A stretch of DNA of 8,051 bases from Chloroflexota bacterium (GTDB taxonomy: Bacteria; Chloroflexota; Anaerolineae; CG2-30-64-16): assembly GCA_029555885.1 (NCBI GenBank), contig JAKPQT010000262.1, forward strand, positions 1 to 8,051. Reading direction: 5' to 3'. Numbering within the stretch: position 1 is the stretch's first letter; each line of letters starts with the position of its first letter. The notes below the pieces were generated by a model. The model did no database searches and was not told where the DNA came from. It was given only the letters and a program-made list of their open reading frames with translations. Shown here one piece after another: positions 1-6,087 of this stretch. The translations under genes were made by a program, and so were the position numbers.

Positions 1-1
1 G

Positions 2-274
2 CCGGACGAGCCGCTGTCCGCGGCCGTCGAGCGCGCCGTGCGCGAGCAGGTCGGCATCACGGTCGCAGCGGGCCCGTACCTGGCACAGGTCAAACACGCG
101 TATACCCACTTTCGCATCACGCTTCACGCGTTCGACTGCACCTGGACGGGCGGCACGCCCGCGTGCGTCACCTGCGCCGAGACGCGCTGGGTCACACCGG
201 ACGCGCTGGCCGATTACGCCTTCCCCGTGACGGATCGAAAGATTGCGGAACGAGTCACACAAGGCGCAAGGTAA
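2..274 (+). CDS. mutY: A/G-specific adenine glycosylase MutY, C-terminal part (5' truncated)
   Basis: The frame is open from the first bases and gives the last 90 residues of a larger protein. This matches the C-terminal NUDIX-like domain of MutY, which reads the 8-oxoguanine opposite the adenine that the missing N-terminal HhH/Fe-S domain excises. Seen: a helix ending in AVREQVGI, then VKHAYTHFRITL (residues 30-41), which aligns with the family's FSH-type loop contacting 8-oxoG (here Tyr-Thr-His), and the family's usual ending RWV...L.DYAFPVTDRKIAERV. The start and the catalytic domain lie outside the window. A free-standing NUDIX hydrolase is less likely because no complete GX5EX7REUXEE box is visible and the ending is MutY-like. 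It stops with TAA 55 nt before the ribokinase start, so the two may be cotranscribed. Confidence 0.85.
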   Translation, partial: PDEPLSAAVERAVREQVGITVAAGPYLAQVKHAYTHFRITLHAFDCTWTGGTPACVTCAETRWVTPDALADYAFPVTDRKIAERVTQGAR

Positions 275-314
275 TCGCCGCCGGCTCCCGCGCCGTCACA
301 ACTACCTGCGCCCC

Positions 315-320
315 AGGAGA
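315..320 (+). promoter_or_regulatory. Ribosome binding site of ribokinase
   Basis: AGGAGA lies 9 nt before the ATG at 330. It decides the start: the frame is open back to 243, but the upstream 29 codons encode an arginine-rich stretch unlike any ribokinase and overlap the mutY end. Confidence 0.85.
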
Positions 321-329
321 GCAGCAAAC

Positions 330-1235
330 ATGACCGCACATCTCGTAATCGTTGGCAGCCTCAACATGGACCTCGTGATTCGCGCGCCGCGCCACCCGCA
401 GCCGGGCGAGACGCTCACCGGCAGCGCGTTCCTGACGATTCCCGGCGGCAAGGGCGCCAACCAGGCCGTCGCCGCCGCGCGGCTCGGCGCAGCCGTCACT
501 ATGATCGGCAAGGTCGGGCCGGATGCATTCGGGGATGCGCTGCGGGCCAACCTCGCCGCAGCCGGGGTGAACGTCGAGCATGTGACGCGCTCGGTCGAGG
601 CGACCGGCGTCGCGCTCATCACCGTCAGCGCGGCGGGCGAGAACACGATCGTCCTCGCGCCGGGCGCTAACGGGACGGTCACGCCGGAGGACGTGCAGGC
701 TTGCGCGGGCATCATCGGGCAGGCGGATGCGCTCCTGCTGCAGCTCGAGGTGCCGCTCCCCGCAGTGCGGGCCGCGGCGGAGATCGCCGCGGCCCGCGGC
801 GTACCTGTCATCCTCAATCCCGCGCCCGCGCAGCCGCTGCCCCCTGACCTGCTGCGCCACGTCACCTATCTCATCCCCAACGAGCACGAGGCCGCGCTGC
901 TGGCCGGCGGGCCGGCAGACGACGCGGAGACACTGGCGCGCCGCGTCCAGGCGCTCGGGCCGCGCGCGGTGGTGGTGACGCTGGGCGCGGCAGGCGCGCT
1001 GGTGCTGGACGGCGTTACGGCTGCGCATGTGCCATCGTACCCGGTGACAGTCGTGGACAGCACTGCGGCGGGGGACGCCTTCGTCGCGGCGTTCGGCGTC
1101 GCGCTCAGCGAAGGACAGTCTCCCGTGGCGGCCGCGGCCTGGGGCTGTGCCGCGGGTGCGCTGGCCTGCACCGTCCTGGGCGCGCAGCCCTCGCTGCCCC
1201 GCCGCGCAGCCGTCGCGGAGCTGGTGGGGAAGTAA
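330..1235 (+). CDS. rbsK: Ribokinase (PfkB family)
   Basis: A cytoplasmic sugar kinase that phosphorylates D-ribose with ATP to ribose 5-phosphate, feeding the pentose phosphate pathway. The 301 residues match the family's usual length of about 300-310. Seen: the N-terminal strand VIVGSLNMDLV (6-16) with the sugar-contacting N-M-D; the first PfkB signature GGKGANQA (39-46), which is ribokinase-like rather than fructokinase-like; and the second signature DSTAAGDAF (243-251), whose Asp249 is the expected catalytic base, preceding the anion hole. The ATG at 330 has a good Shine-Dalgarno and puts the first strand at the normal distance. It lies 55 nt downstream of mutY with no clear promoter between, and its TAA stop is 9 nt from the stop of the convergent prenyl synthase. 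No ribose transporter is adjacent. A related PfkB nucleoside kinase cannot be ruled out, but GGKGANQA favours ribose. Confidence 0.93.
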   Translation: MTAHLVIVGSLNMDLVIRAPRHPQPGETLTGSAFLTIPGGKGANQAVAAARLGAAVTMIGKVGPDAFGDALRANLAAAGVNVEHVTRSVEATGVALITVSAAGENTIVLAPGANGTVTPEDVQACAGIIGQADALLLQLEVPLPAVRAAAEIAAARGVPVILNPAPAQPLPPDLLRHVTYLIPNEHEAALLAGGPADDAETLARRVQALGPRAVVVTLGAAGALVLDGVTAAHVPSYPVTVVDSTAAGDAFVAAFGVALSEGQSPVAAAAWGCAAGALACTVLGAQPSLPRRAAVAELVGK

Positions 1236-1244
1236 ATATCGTGT

Positions 1245-2279
1245 TCAGCTCTGCCGGCCGACGAGCGAGTCGAGCAGCTCGGCCAGGAGGGTGTGTGCGG
1301 CAGGTTCGGCGGAGGGCCGGACGCGCGCCAGCGCAGCATGGGCCGCAGCGGTGGACTCGCGCACATAGTCCTCGGTGATGCGCCGCGCGGCTGCCTCTTC
1401 CAGCAGCGCGAGCACCGGGGGCACATCCGCCGGGGTGAACGCAGGACCGGCATACAGCTCCGCCAGTCGCGGGCCGACGGCCGGGTGGTTCAGCGCGTGC
1501 AGCACGGGCAGCGACTTCTTCTTGCTCAGGATATCGCTGGCCGCGGACTTGCCGGTGACCGCCTCATCGCCCCAGATGCCCAGGATGTCATCCTGAAGCT
1601 GGAACGCGCGGCCCAAGTGCGCGCCATAGTCATGGTACGCAGCCACCATATCGGGTGCTGCGCCCGCGACCAGCGCACCCAGTTCCGGCGCGGCCGCCAG
1701 CAGCGCGCCCGTCTTCCCGGCGATCATCGTGAAGTAGTCCGCGACTGTCACGTCGAGCCGCGCCTCGAACGACATGTCGAGGAACTGCCCCTCGGTCAGC
1801 GCGAGGCAGGTCTCATCGAAACGTCGCAGCGCGGCCAGCAGCCGGTCCGCAGGCACCCCGCGCTCTGCCAGCCGGAAGAAGGCGAGGTGGGCCAGGCTAA
1901 ACATGCCGTCGCCCGCGTTGCAGGCGATGGGCATCCCGAACAGCGTCCACGCGGTCGGACGGTGACGCCGGGTGGGGCTGTTGTCCTCGATGTCATCGTG
2001 CAGCAGCGAGAAGTTGTGCAGCAACTCGAGCCCGGCCGCGATAGGCAGCGCGCACTGTGGGTCTGCGCCCGCGGCCGCGCACGCCAGCACGCACAGCATG
2101 GGCCGAACCCGCTTGCCGCCCGGCACGTCCGCGGGCTGAAGCTGGGCGTCGCGCCAGCCCATGTGGTACTGCATGATCTCGTAATGGCCGCGCGCCGGCG
2201 CCGCGGGGGGCTCCAGCACGGCGCGGATTTCCGCCTCGATGAACGGCAGATAGGTGGCAAACGCCTGGCTCAGGTGCAT
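1245..2279 (-). CDS. Trans polyprenyl diphosphate synthase, probably geranylgeranyl type
   Basis: Condenses IPP with an allylic diphosphate head-to-tail, giving precursors for carotenoids, quinone tails or membrane lipids. The 344 residues contain all core motifs of the all-alpha family: GGKRVRPML (54-62); the first aspartate-rich motif DDIED (95-99), without the two-residue insertion of type II FPP synthases, followed by RRHRPT (104-109); GKTGAL (188-193); the second aspartate-rich motif DDILGIWGD (230-238); and the downstream lysine K244 and KKKSLP (253-258). The second motif reads DDxxG rather than DDxxD, a variant known in actinobacterial and related enzymes. Phe90, fifth before the first motif, within HNFSLLHDD, is where archaeal type I GGPP synthases carry the Phe that limits the chain, so C20 is the likely product (inference). 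The ATG follows AGGA inside the stop region of fni, with 7 nt between the genes. Confidence 0.92.
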   Translation of the reverse strand: MHLSQAFATYLPFIEAEIRAVLEPPAAPARGHYEIMQYHMGWRDAQLQPADVPGGKRVRPMLCVLACAAAGADPQCALPIAAGLELLHNFSLLHDDIEDNSPTRRHRPTAWTLFGMPIACNAGDGMFSLAHLAFFRLAERGVPADRLLAALRRFDETCLALTEGQFLDMSFEARLDVTVADYFTMIAGKTGALLAAAPELGALVAGAAPDMVAAYHDYGAHLGRAFQLQDDILGIWGDEAVTGKSAASDILSKKKSLPVLHALNHPAVGPRLAELYAGPAFTPADVPPVLALLEEAAARRITEDYVRESTAAAHAALARVRPSAEPAAHTLLAELLDSLVGRQS

Positions 2280-2286
2280 GGATTCC

Positions 2287-3315
2287 TCACAGTCCGACTT
2301 CGACGATGCGTCCGGGCGCGGTCAGCGCCGTAACATCCCCTGCCCCTGCGCAGAACATCGCGGTGCGCAGCTCGTCGGCGAACAGGTCCACCGCGGCGAT
2401 GACTTCCTCCGGTCCTGCGGCCGCGGCCTTGAGGAAGGGCGACGCGATGCCGACCAGCGCGGCATTCAGCGCTAGCGCCTTGGCCGCCTCAATGCCGGTG
2501 CGCATCCCGCCGCTTGCGATCAGCGGCAGGTCCGGTGCGCCGCGCCGCGCCAACCGCAGCGAGTCCGCGGTCGGGATGCCCCAATCGGCGAACGCGCGGG
2601 CCAGCTTGCGCAGCCGCTCCGTCGGCGCACGGTGGTATTCGACCTCGCTCCAGGAGGTGCCGCCAGAACCAGCGACATCCAGCGCGGCGACGCCTGCCTC
2701 TGCCAGCCGGCGGGCTGCGCTCTCGCTGAGGCCCCAGCCGACCTCCTTGGCAATCACGGGCACGCCCAGCGTCCGGCAGACCGTTTCGATCTTGCCCAGC
2801 AAGCCCTGCCAGTTCCAATCGCCGTCGGCCTGCAGCGCCTCCTGCAACGGATTGAGGTGGAGAATCAGGGCATCGGCCCCGATCATGTCCACGGCCCGGC
2901 GACACTCATCCACGCCGTAGCGGTAGTTGAGCTGCACCGCGCCGAGATTAGCGAAGAGCAGGATGTCGGGCGCAATATCGCGCACGCGAAAAGTGCCCAC
3001 CGTGCCGGCCTGCTCGATGCCCGTCCGCTGCGAGCCGACGCCCATCGCCAGCCCGCGTGCCTGTGCGCCCTCTGCCAGGTGACGGTTGATGGCCCGCGCC
3101 GCATCCGTCCCGCCCGTCATTGATGAAATCAACAGGGGCAGCTCCAGCCGTTTGCTGAGGAACGTCACGCGCGTGTCGATGGCCGCGAGGTCCAACTCCG
3201 GCAAAGCCTGATGCACCAGACGGAACCGCTCAAACCCGGTCGTGAGGTTGGGAAACTGGACTTCTTCTTCCAGGTTAATGCGGATATGATCTGCCTTGCG
3301 GCGGTCGTGGACCAA
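2287..3315 (-). CDS. fni: Isopentenyl-diphosphate delta-isomerase, type 2 (FMN-dependent)
   Basis: Interconverts IPP and DMAPP using reduced FMN and Mg2+; cytoplasmic TIM barrel. Numbered from the TTG at 3315 (342 residues): RRKADHI (5-11) matches the family's N-terminal RK.DHI motif; MTGG (66-69) and GSQR (94-97) belong to the FMN site; HLNPLQE (153-159) holds the Gln and Glu of the catalytic/Mg site; KEVG (190-193), GSGGTSW (216-222) and SGGMRTG (268-274) complete the flavin/phosphate-binding loops. The frame extends to another TTG at 3339, but the inner TTG has GGAGG 5 nt upstream and puts RK.DHI at the usual distance, so I prefer it. It is the first gene of an operon with the prenyl synthase 7 nt downstream, driven by a strong promoter at 3388-3416. 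The pairing is biochemically sensible: this enzyme makes the allylic primer the next one elongates. Confidence 0.93.
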   Translation of the reverse strand: MVHDRRKADHIRINLEEEVQFPNLTTGFERFRLVHQALPELDLAAIDTRVTFLSKRLELPLLISSMTGGTDAARAINRHLAEGAQARGLAMGVGSQRTGIEQAGTVGTFRVRDIAPDILLFANLGAVQLNYRYGVDECRRAVDMIGADALILHLNPLQEALQADGDWNWQGLLGKIETVCRTLGVPVIAKEVGWGLSESAARRLAEAGVAALDVAGSGGTSWSEVEYHRAPTERLRKLARAFADWGIPTADSLRLARRGAPDLPLIASGGMRTGIEAAKALALNAALVGIASPFLKAAAAGPEEVIAAVDLFADELRTAMFCAGAGDVTALTAPGRIVEVGL

Positions 3316-3320
3316 GATGA

Positions 3321-3325
3321 CCTCC
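3321..3325 (-). promoter_or_regulatory. Ribosome binding site choosing the fni start
   Basis: GGAGG on the minus strand, 5 nt before the TTG at 3315. It lies inside the coding extension that the alternative TTG at 3339 would require, which is the main argument for the shorter protein. The 3339 start has only a weak GGGGAAAG before it. Confidence 0.7.
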
Positions 3326-3387
3326 GAAAACGGACGCAACTTTCCCCGCTGGGGGGTGTTCTATCTAACAAGCCGAGGACCGTGTGC

Positions 3388-3416
3388 ATCTTACCAGTCA
3401 CGCAGAGGGATGTCAA
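3388..3416 (-). promoter_or_regulatory. Sigma-70 promoter of the fni-prenyl synthase operon
   Basis: On the minus strand a perfect -35 box TTGACA (3416-3411) is followed after exactly 17 nt by TAAGAT (3393-3388). Transcription would start near 3381, leaving a leader of about 65 nt before the TTG start. The leader contains a short CCCC/GGGG stem around 3344-3354 just upstream of the Shine-Dalgarno. Confidence 0.8.
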
Positions 3417-3435
3417 AGCAAGTCTTGATACGGTT

Positions 3436-3464
3436 TTGACACTCACGGCTGCGGCTGCTAAAAT
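3436..3464 (+). promoter_or_regulatory. Sigma-70 promoter of acpP
   Basis: A perfect -35 box TTGACA (3436-3441), a 17-nt spacer and the -10 box TAAAAT (3459-3464), close to consensus. The start would fall near 3471, giving a leader of about 97 nt. Its -35 box lies 19 bp from the -35 box of the opposite fni promoter, so the two are back to back. Confidence 0.83.
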
Positions 3465-3500
3465 GCGCGGCATCATTGCGGCGCGTTATCTTCTTGCGCG

Positions 3501-3519
3501 ACGCAGGCGCTGCCTGCGT
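3501..3519 (+). other. Hairpin in the acpP leader
   Basis: ACGCAGGC (3501-3508) pairs perfectly with GCCTGCGT (3512-3519) around a three-base loop, inside the predicted 5' leader of acpP and about 50 nt before its start codon. No U-run follows, so it is not a terminator; a role in mRNA stability or translation is possible but not shown. Confidence 0.4.
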
Positions 3520-3567
3520 GCGACCCAGATACATCCGGCCCGTCAGGCCACACAAGGAGAACCTTTG

Positions 3568-3807
3568 ATGAACGAAGCCATTTACGAAAAAGTCAAAGAA
3601 ATCATCATCGATAAGCTCAACGTCGATGAGGCGAAAATTGTGCCCGAAGCGCGGTTCCGCGAGGACCTGAAGGCCGATTCCCTGGACTTGGTCGAGCTGA
3701 TCATGGCCTTCGAGGAAGAGTTCGGCGGCGCGATCTCCGACGAGGATGCGCAGAAGATCACGACGGTCGGTGAGGCCGTGACGTACCTGGCGAACGCCAG
3801 CGCCTGA
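3568..3807 (+). CDS. acpP: Acyl carrier protein
   Basis: A small acidic cytoplasmic protein that carries growing fatty acyl chains as thioesters on a 4'-phosphopantetheine arm. The 79 residues match the family (about 75-80). The attachment site is Ser38 in the signature [12 protein letters not shown] (35-46), followed by the acidic helix II/III region [23 protein letters not shown]. The common EFG-x-E-I-P stretch reads EFGGAIS here, a mild variation. The ATG at 3568 is preceded by AAGGAG with 8 nt spacing; the frame stays open upstream to 3211, but that part has no ACP similarity and overlaps fni and the promoters. It stands alone, with no fab genes beside it, its own near-consensus promoter and a strong hairpin 20 nt after the stop, so it is probably monocistronic and well expressed. 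Confidence 0.95.
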   Translation: MNEAIYEKVKEIIIDKLNVDEAKIVPEARFREDLKADSLDLVELIMAFEEEFGGAISDEDAQKITTVGEAVTYLANASA

Positions 3808-3827
3808 GCTGCGCGCCGGCAGCCGAT

Positions 3828-3865
3828 AAGAAGCCCACAGCGGTGCGCACCGTTGTGGGCTTCTT
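3828..3865 (+). terminator. Strong hairpin terminator after acpP
   Basis: AAGAAGCCCACA (3828-3839) is perfectly complementary to TGTGGGCTTCTT (3854-3865), and the intervening bases continue the stem through a G-T wobble and CGGT/ACCG to a four-base loop. The U-rich part is the TTCTT end of the stem rather than a long tail. Its position 20 nt after the acpP stop fits termination; the AAGAAG side could also work in the other direction. Confidence 0.8.
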
Positions 3866-3880
3866 GCTACTCCCGTGATT

Positions 3881-4009
3881 GGACAGGATTTACAGGATTG
3901 ACGGGAGTGCAATCATGTAAATCGTGCCAATCCTGTCGAAGTACAAAATCCTGTGAATCTTGTGAATCCTGTCGAAAAGCCTGATCTCGAAAATCCCATC
4001 AATCCTGCC
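3881..4009. repeat. Inverted array of 9-nt AATCCTGTN repeats
   Basis: On the left ACAGGATT occurs twice in tandem (3883-3890, 3892-3899). On the right its complement occurs as AATCCTGTC (3929-3937), then three direct 9-mers AATCCTGTG, AATCTTGTG, AATCCTGTC (3947-3973), and a last AATCCTGCC (4001-4009). The two sides can pair as a long imperfect hairpin. The composition is AT-richer than neighbouring genes. The array fills the acpP-mobA gap and runs into the mobA reading frame. Confidence 0.75.
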
Positions 4010-4630
4010 CCAACTTCCCCCGTCACGTTGCTCGTCATGGCGGGCGGGCGCAGCCGGCGCATGGGCCGGGACAAGGCCTGGCTCGAAATCGACGGTCTGC
4101 CCCTCGTCCAGCGGGTAGTACACCGGCTGGCTAGCCTGGCCGGCGAGGTGCTGTTCAGCGCGCGCGAACCTGGGCCGTACGCCGCGCTTTGCGCCCGGCT
4201 GCCGCTGCCCGCCGCCGTGGTCCTCGATCGCTACCCCGACGCGGGCCCCCTGGCCGGGCTGGAGGCGGGGCTGGCCGCAGCCGCGCACGAGCTCGTCTTT
4301 GCGGTCGCCACGGACATGCCTTTTGTCAACCCTGCGCTCGTCAGCCACCTGCTCGACCTGAGCGAGGGGTATGACGCGGTCGTGCCGCTCACGCCCCACG
4401 GCGACACGCTGGAACCGGAGCCGCTTCACGCGGTCTACCGGCGCACCTGCCTCCCGGCCATCCGCGCGCAGCTCGACGCCGGGCGCCGCCGCGTCGTGAG
4501 CTTCTTCGATGATATACAGGTGCGTTATGTCACGCCGGAGGAAGTGCTGCCTTTTGACCCCGCGCTTCGCTCGTTCGTGAACGTGAATACGCCGGAGGAG
4601 TGGGGGGAGTTAGGAATGAGTAACGAGTGA
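3953..4630 (+). CDS. mobA: Molybdenum cofactor guanylyltransferase (MobA)
   Basis: Transfers GMP from GTP to molybdopterin to form the guanine dinucleotide cofactor of DMSO-reductase-type enzymes; cytoplasmic Rossmann-like nucleotidyltransferase. In 225-residue numbering: the GTP-binding loop LVMAGGRSRRMGRDKAWLEIDG begins at residue 27 with Lys41; the DRYPDAGPLAGL loop is at 92-103; the metal-binding ATDMPF at 119-124; and the ending VNVNTPEEW (209-217) is typical. The start is uncertain: GTG 3953 or GTG 3962 lie inside the 9-nt repeat array, so residues 1-20 would be repeat-encoded, while TTG 4028 would give 200 residues, nearer to normal. None has a visible Shine-Dalgarno. The last codons (MSNE, TGA) come from another repeat. 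No other cofactor genes are adjacent. A MobA-like CTP enzyme (MocA) is the main alternative. Confidence 0.85.
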   Translation: MNLVNPVEKPDLENPINPAPTSPVTLLVMAGGRSRRMGRDKAWLEIDGLPLVQRVVHRLASLAGEVLFSAREPGPYAALCARLPLPAAVVLDRYPDAGPLAGLEAGLAAAAHELVFAVATDMPFVNPALVSHLLDLSEGYDAVVPLTPHGDTLEPEPLHAVYRRTCLPAIRAQLDAGRRRVVSFFDDIQVRYVTPEEVLPFDPALRSFVNVNTPEEWGELGMSNE

Positions 4631-4686
4631 CGAGTAAAGAGTAATTCTTACTCATTACTCATGACTCATTACTCTTTACTCGTCAT
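4616..4686. repeat. Inverted repeat of GAGTAA-type units at a convergent gene end; possible bidirectional terminator
   Basis: Variants of GAGTAAN/GAGTGAC on the left face ATTACTC-type units on the right. An 18-bp perfect inverted repeat (4628-4645 with 4668-4685) encloses a 22-nt loop that itself carries more of the same units. Both mobA (TGA at 4628) and the opposite gene (TAA at 4671-4669) stop inside it. A hairpin here could end transcription from both sides; there is no classic U-run. Confidence 0.75.
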
Positions 4687-5094
4687 CACGTACATCAGCG
4701 CCTGCGCGTACGCCTCGGCAGCATCGGTCGCGCGGAAGGCCAGCGCCTCGCCCTGCCAGGCCAGGCGGCAGGTGTAAACCCCATCGGCATAGAGCAGGTC
4801 GAACTCCGGCGTCGCGGTCCCATCGAGCACACGCTGCAACCGCTGGCGCAGGTGGCCTTCCTCCGGCAGCCAGATGACATCGCCAAGGAACACATAGTCG
4901 AGCGCCCATTCGGGCGTGCCGTGGAACATAACCGCCGGGAAGCCCTGCAACATTTCCACCATGGCGGCCATGTCGTTGATGACAAAGACGCGTTCGTCCA
5001 TATCCCTATCGGCCAGGCCGAATCGGTCGCCCTGGCGCGGTTCCCAAGTCAGCCCGGCCTCTTTCAGCCTCCGTGCCATCTCAAGTGAGATCAC
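4669..5094 (-). CDS. Conserved-looking protein of unknown function, 141 residues
   Basis: I cannot assign a function. The protein begins MISLEMARRLKEAGLTWEPRQGDRF and continues GLADRDMDERVFVINDM, with a middle EWALDYVFLGDVIWLPEEGHLRQRLQRVL and an acidic end GEALAFRATDAAEAYAQALMYV. It has no signal peptide, no membrane segment and no metal-binding Cys/His cluster; it looks like a small soluble alpha/beta protein. The pattern recalls short proteins of Chloroflexota that databases often label without experimental basis, from memory only. The start is GTG at 5094 with GGGAGA 6 nt upstream; an internal ATG at codon 6 lacks such a site. The last five residues MTSKE and the stop come from the repeat shared with mobA. 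The upstream gene on the same strand ends 156 nt away across a structured element, so it may have its own promoter. Confidence 0.75.
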   Translation of the reverse strand: MISLEMARRLKEAGLTWEPRQGDRFGLADRDMDERVFVINDMAAMVEMLQGFPAVMFHGTPEWALDYVFLGDVIWLPEEGHLRQRLQRVLDGTATPEFDLLYADGVYTCRLAWQGEALAFRATDAAEAYAQALMYVMTSKE

Positions 5095-5100
5095 CTTAAT

Positions 5101-5106
5101 TCTCCC
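5101..5106 (-). promoter_or_regulatory. Ribosome binding site supporting the GTG start at 5094
   Basis: GGGAGA on the minus strand, 6 nt before the GTG. It favours the full 141-residue protein over an internal ATG start. Confidence 0.65.
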
Positions 5107-5121
5107 GTATAGCGCTGGATG

Positions 5122-5248
5122 ATAGAACGCTGATCAGGGGCCAACCGAAGGTTGGCCCTGATGAACATGATTTCGATGACCCTTGTTAGAGCCAGTATAT
5201 CATGACCATCAGGGCCAATCGAAGATTGGCACGTCATCTGCGTTCTAT
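5122..5248. repeat. 127-bp two-armed inverted-repeat element
   Basis: The two 50-bp arms (5122-5171 and 5199-5248) are imperfect inverted copies, matching at 39 of 50 positions without gaps and starting with the identical ATAGAACGC at the outer ends. Each arm is itself a hairpin with a GAA loop on the plus strand: GCCAACC/GGTTGGC on the left, GCCAATC/GATTGGC on the right. A 27-bp centre separates them. It fills almost the whole gap between the MalG-like gene and the unknown gene. No target duplication is visible. On the minus strand TGATATACT (5194-5202) resembles an extended -10 box that could serve the unknown gene, but no good -35 accompanies it. Confidence 0.75.
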
Positions 5249-5250
5249 TT

Positions 5251-6087
5251 TCACCGGCCACCCATGCCGCTGAGCGTGATGCCGCGGACGAACCACTTCT
5301 GGCCGATGACGTAGATGACCAGGATGGGCACCAGCGCGATGACCGAGCCGGCCATCAACAGGTGCCACTCGACGCGGAACTGCCCCTGAAACGCGGCCAG
5401 GCCGACGGGCAGCGTGCGCATATGCTCGGAGTTCGTGACAATCAGCGGCCACAAGAAGTTGTTCCACTGGCCGAGAAACGTGAAGATGGCGAGCGTTGCA
5501 ATTGCCGGGCCAGTCAGGGGCAGGAGAACCTGCCACCAGATGCGGAACGACGACGCGCCGTCCACGCGCGCTGCGTCATCGAGCTCGATCGGCAGCGACA
5601 GAAAGTACTGGCGCAGGAGGAACGTGCTGAACGCCGAGAACGCGGGCGGCAGGATCAGCGCCTTGAAGGTGTCGATCCAGCCGAGCAAGCGCACGATGAT
5701 GAAGTTGGGAATCATGGTCACCGGGAAGGGAATCATCATCGTGCCCAGGTAGAGCAGGAACAGCAGGTCACGCCCACGGAAGCGCAGCCGCGCAAACGCG
5801 AACGCGGCCAACGATGAAGTCAGCAGTTGCAGTATCGTCACTGCGGCGGCCTGGAAGGTGCTGTTGAAATAGAAGCGGCCAAACGGCATGACCGTCACCG
5901 TTTCGACGTAGTTCTGCCAGACGACCGGGTCAGGAATCCACTGGGGCGGGTAGATGAAGATGTCGCCCGGCTCCTTGAGCGAGGTCGAGAGCATCCACAG
6001 CAGGGGTGCCAGCATGAAGAACCCGACCACAATCAGGACGGCGTGGAGGGCGATGCGTCCCGGCAGCGCCAACCCGCGCCTACTCAC
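5251..6087 (-). CDS. Carbohydrate ABC transporter permease, MalG-like
   Basis: The second membrane subunit of a CUT1-family sugar importer, forming the channel with the MalF-like partner. The 278 residues match the usual 270-300. About six membrane segments can be read: 12-33, 76-98, 107-130, 141-160, 195-217 and 243-262. The cytoplasmic EAA loop that docks the ATPase is DDAARVDGASSFRIWWQVLLPL (170-191), with the invariant Gly177 and a typical L-P ending. The C-terminus KWFVRGITLSGMGGR is usual for this subfamily. The start is GTG at 6087, preceded by GAGG at 6 nt spacing; it overlaps the last 8 nt of the MalF-like gene, indicating translational coupling. It is the last transporter gene of the operon and is followed at once by the 127-bp repeat element. 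The substrate cannot be told from sequence. Confidence 0.92.
   Translation of the reverse strand: MSRRGLALPGRIALHAVLIVVGFFMLAPLLWMLSTSLKEPGDIFIYPPQWIPDPVVWQNYVETVTVMPFGRFYFNSTFQAAAVTILQLLTSSLAAFAFARLRFRGRDLLFLLYLGTMMIPFPVTMIPNFIIVRLLGWIDTFKALILPPAFSAFSTFLLRQYFLSLPIELDDAARVDGASSFRIWWQVLLPLTGPAIATLAIFTFLGQWNNFLWPLIVTNSEHMRTLPVGLAAFQGQFRVEWHLLMAGSVIALVPILVIYVIGQKWFVRGITLSGMGGR

Noticed and set aside
255..1028. Minus-strand open frames of 187-257 codons opposite ribokinase
   Set aside because: Arg- and Ala-rich composition without motifs, and ribokinase on the plus strand is complete and convincing.
1293..2333. Long plus-strand open frame of 346 codons opposite the prenyl synthase gene
   Set aside because: It is an Arg/Gly/His-rich shadow typical of high-GC DNA; the minus strand has every motif of a known family across the same span.
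3465..3567. Riboswitch in the acpP leader
   Set aside because: Only one simple 8-bp hairpin is visible and it matches no riboswitch class I know.
3391..3912. Minus-strand open frame across acpP and the divergent promoters
   Set aside because: It would cover a complete acpP, its terminator and two promoters, and has no family features.
3898..3923. Promoter for mobA starting with TTGACG
   Set aside because: The TTGACG is part of the repeat array and no -10 box occurs at suitable spacing.
5122..5248. Insertion sequence remnant with transposase
   Set aside because: There are terminal inverted repeats but no coding capacity and no visible target duplication, so I list it only as a repeat element.
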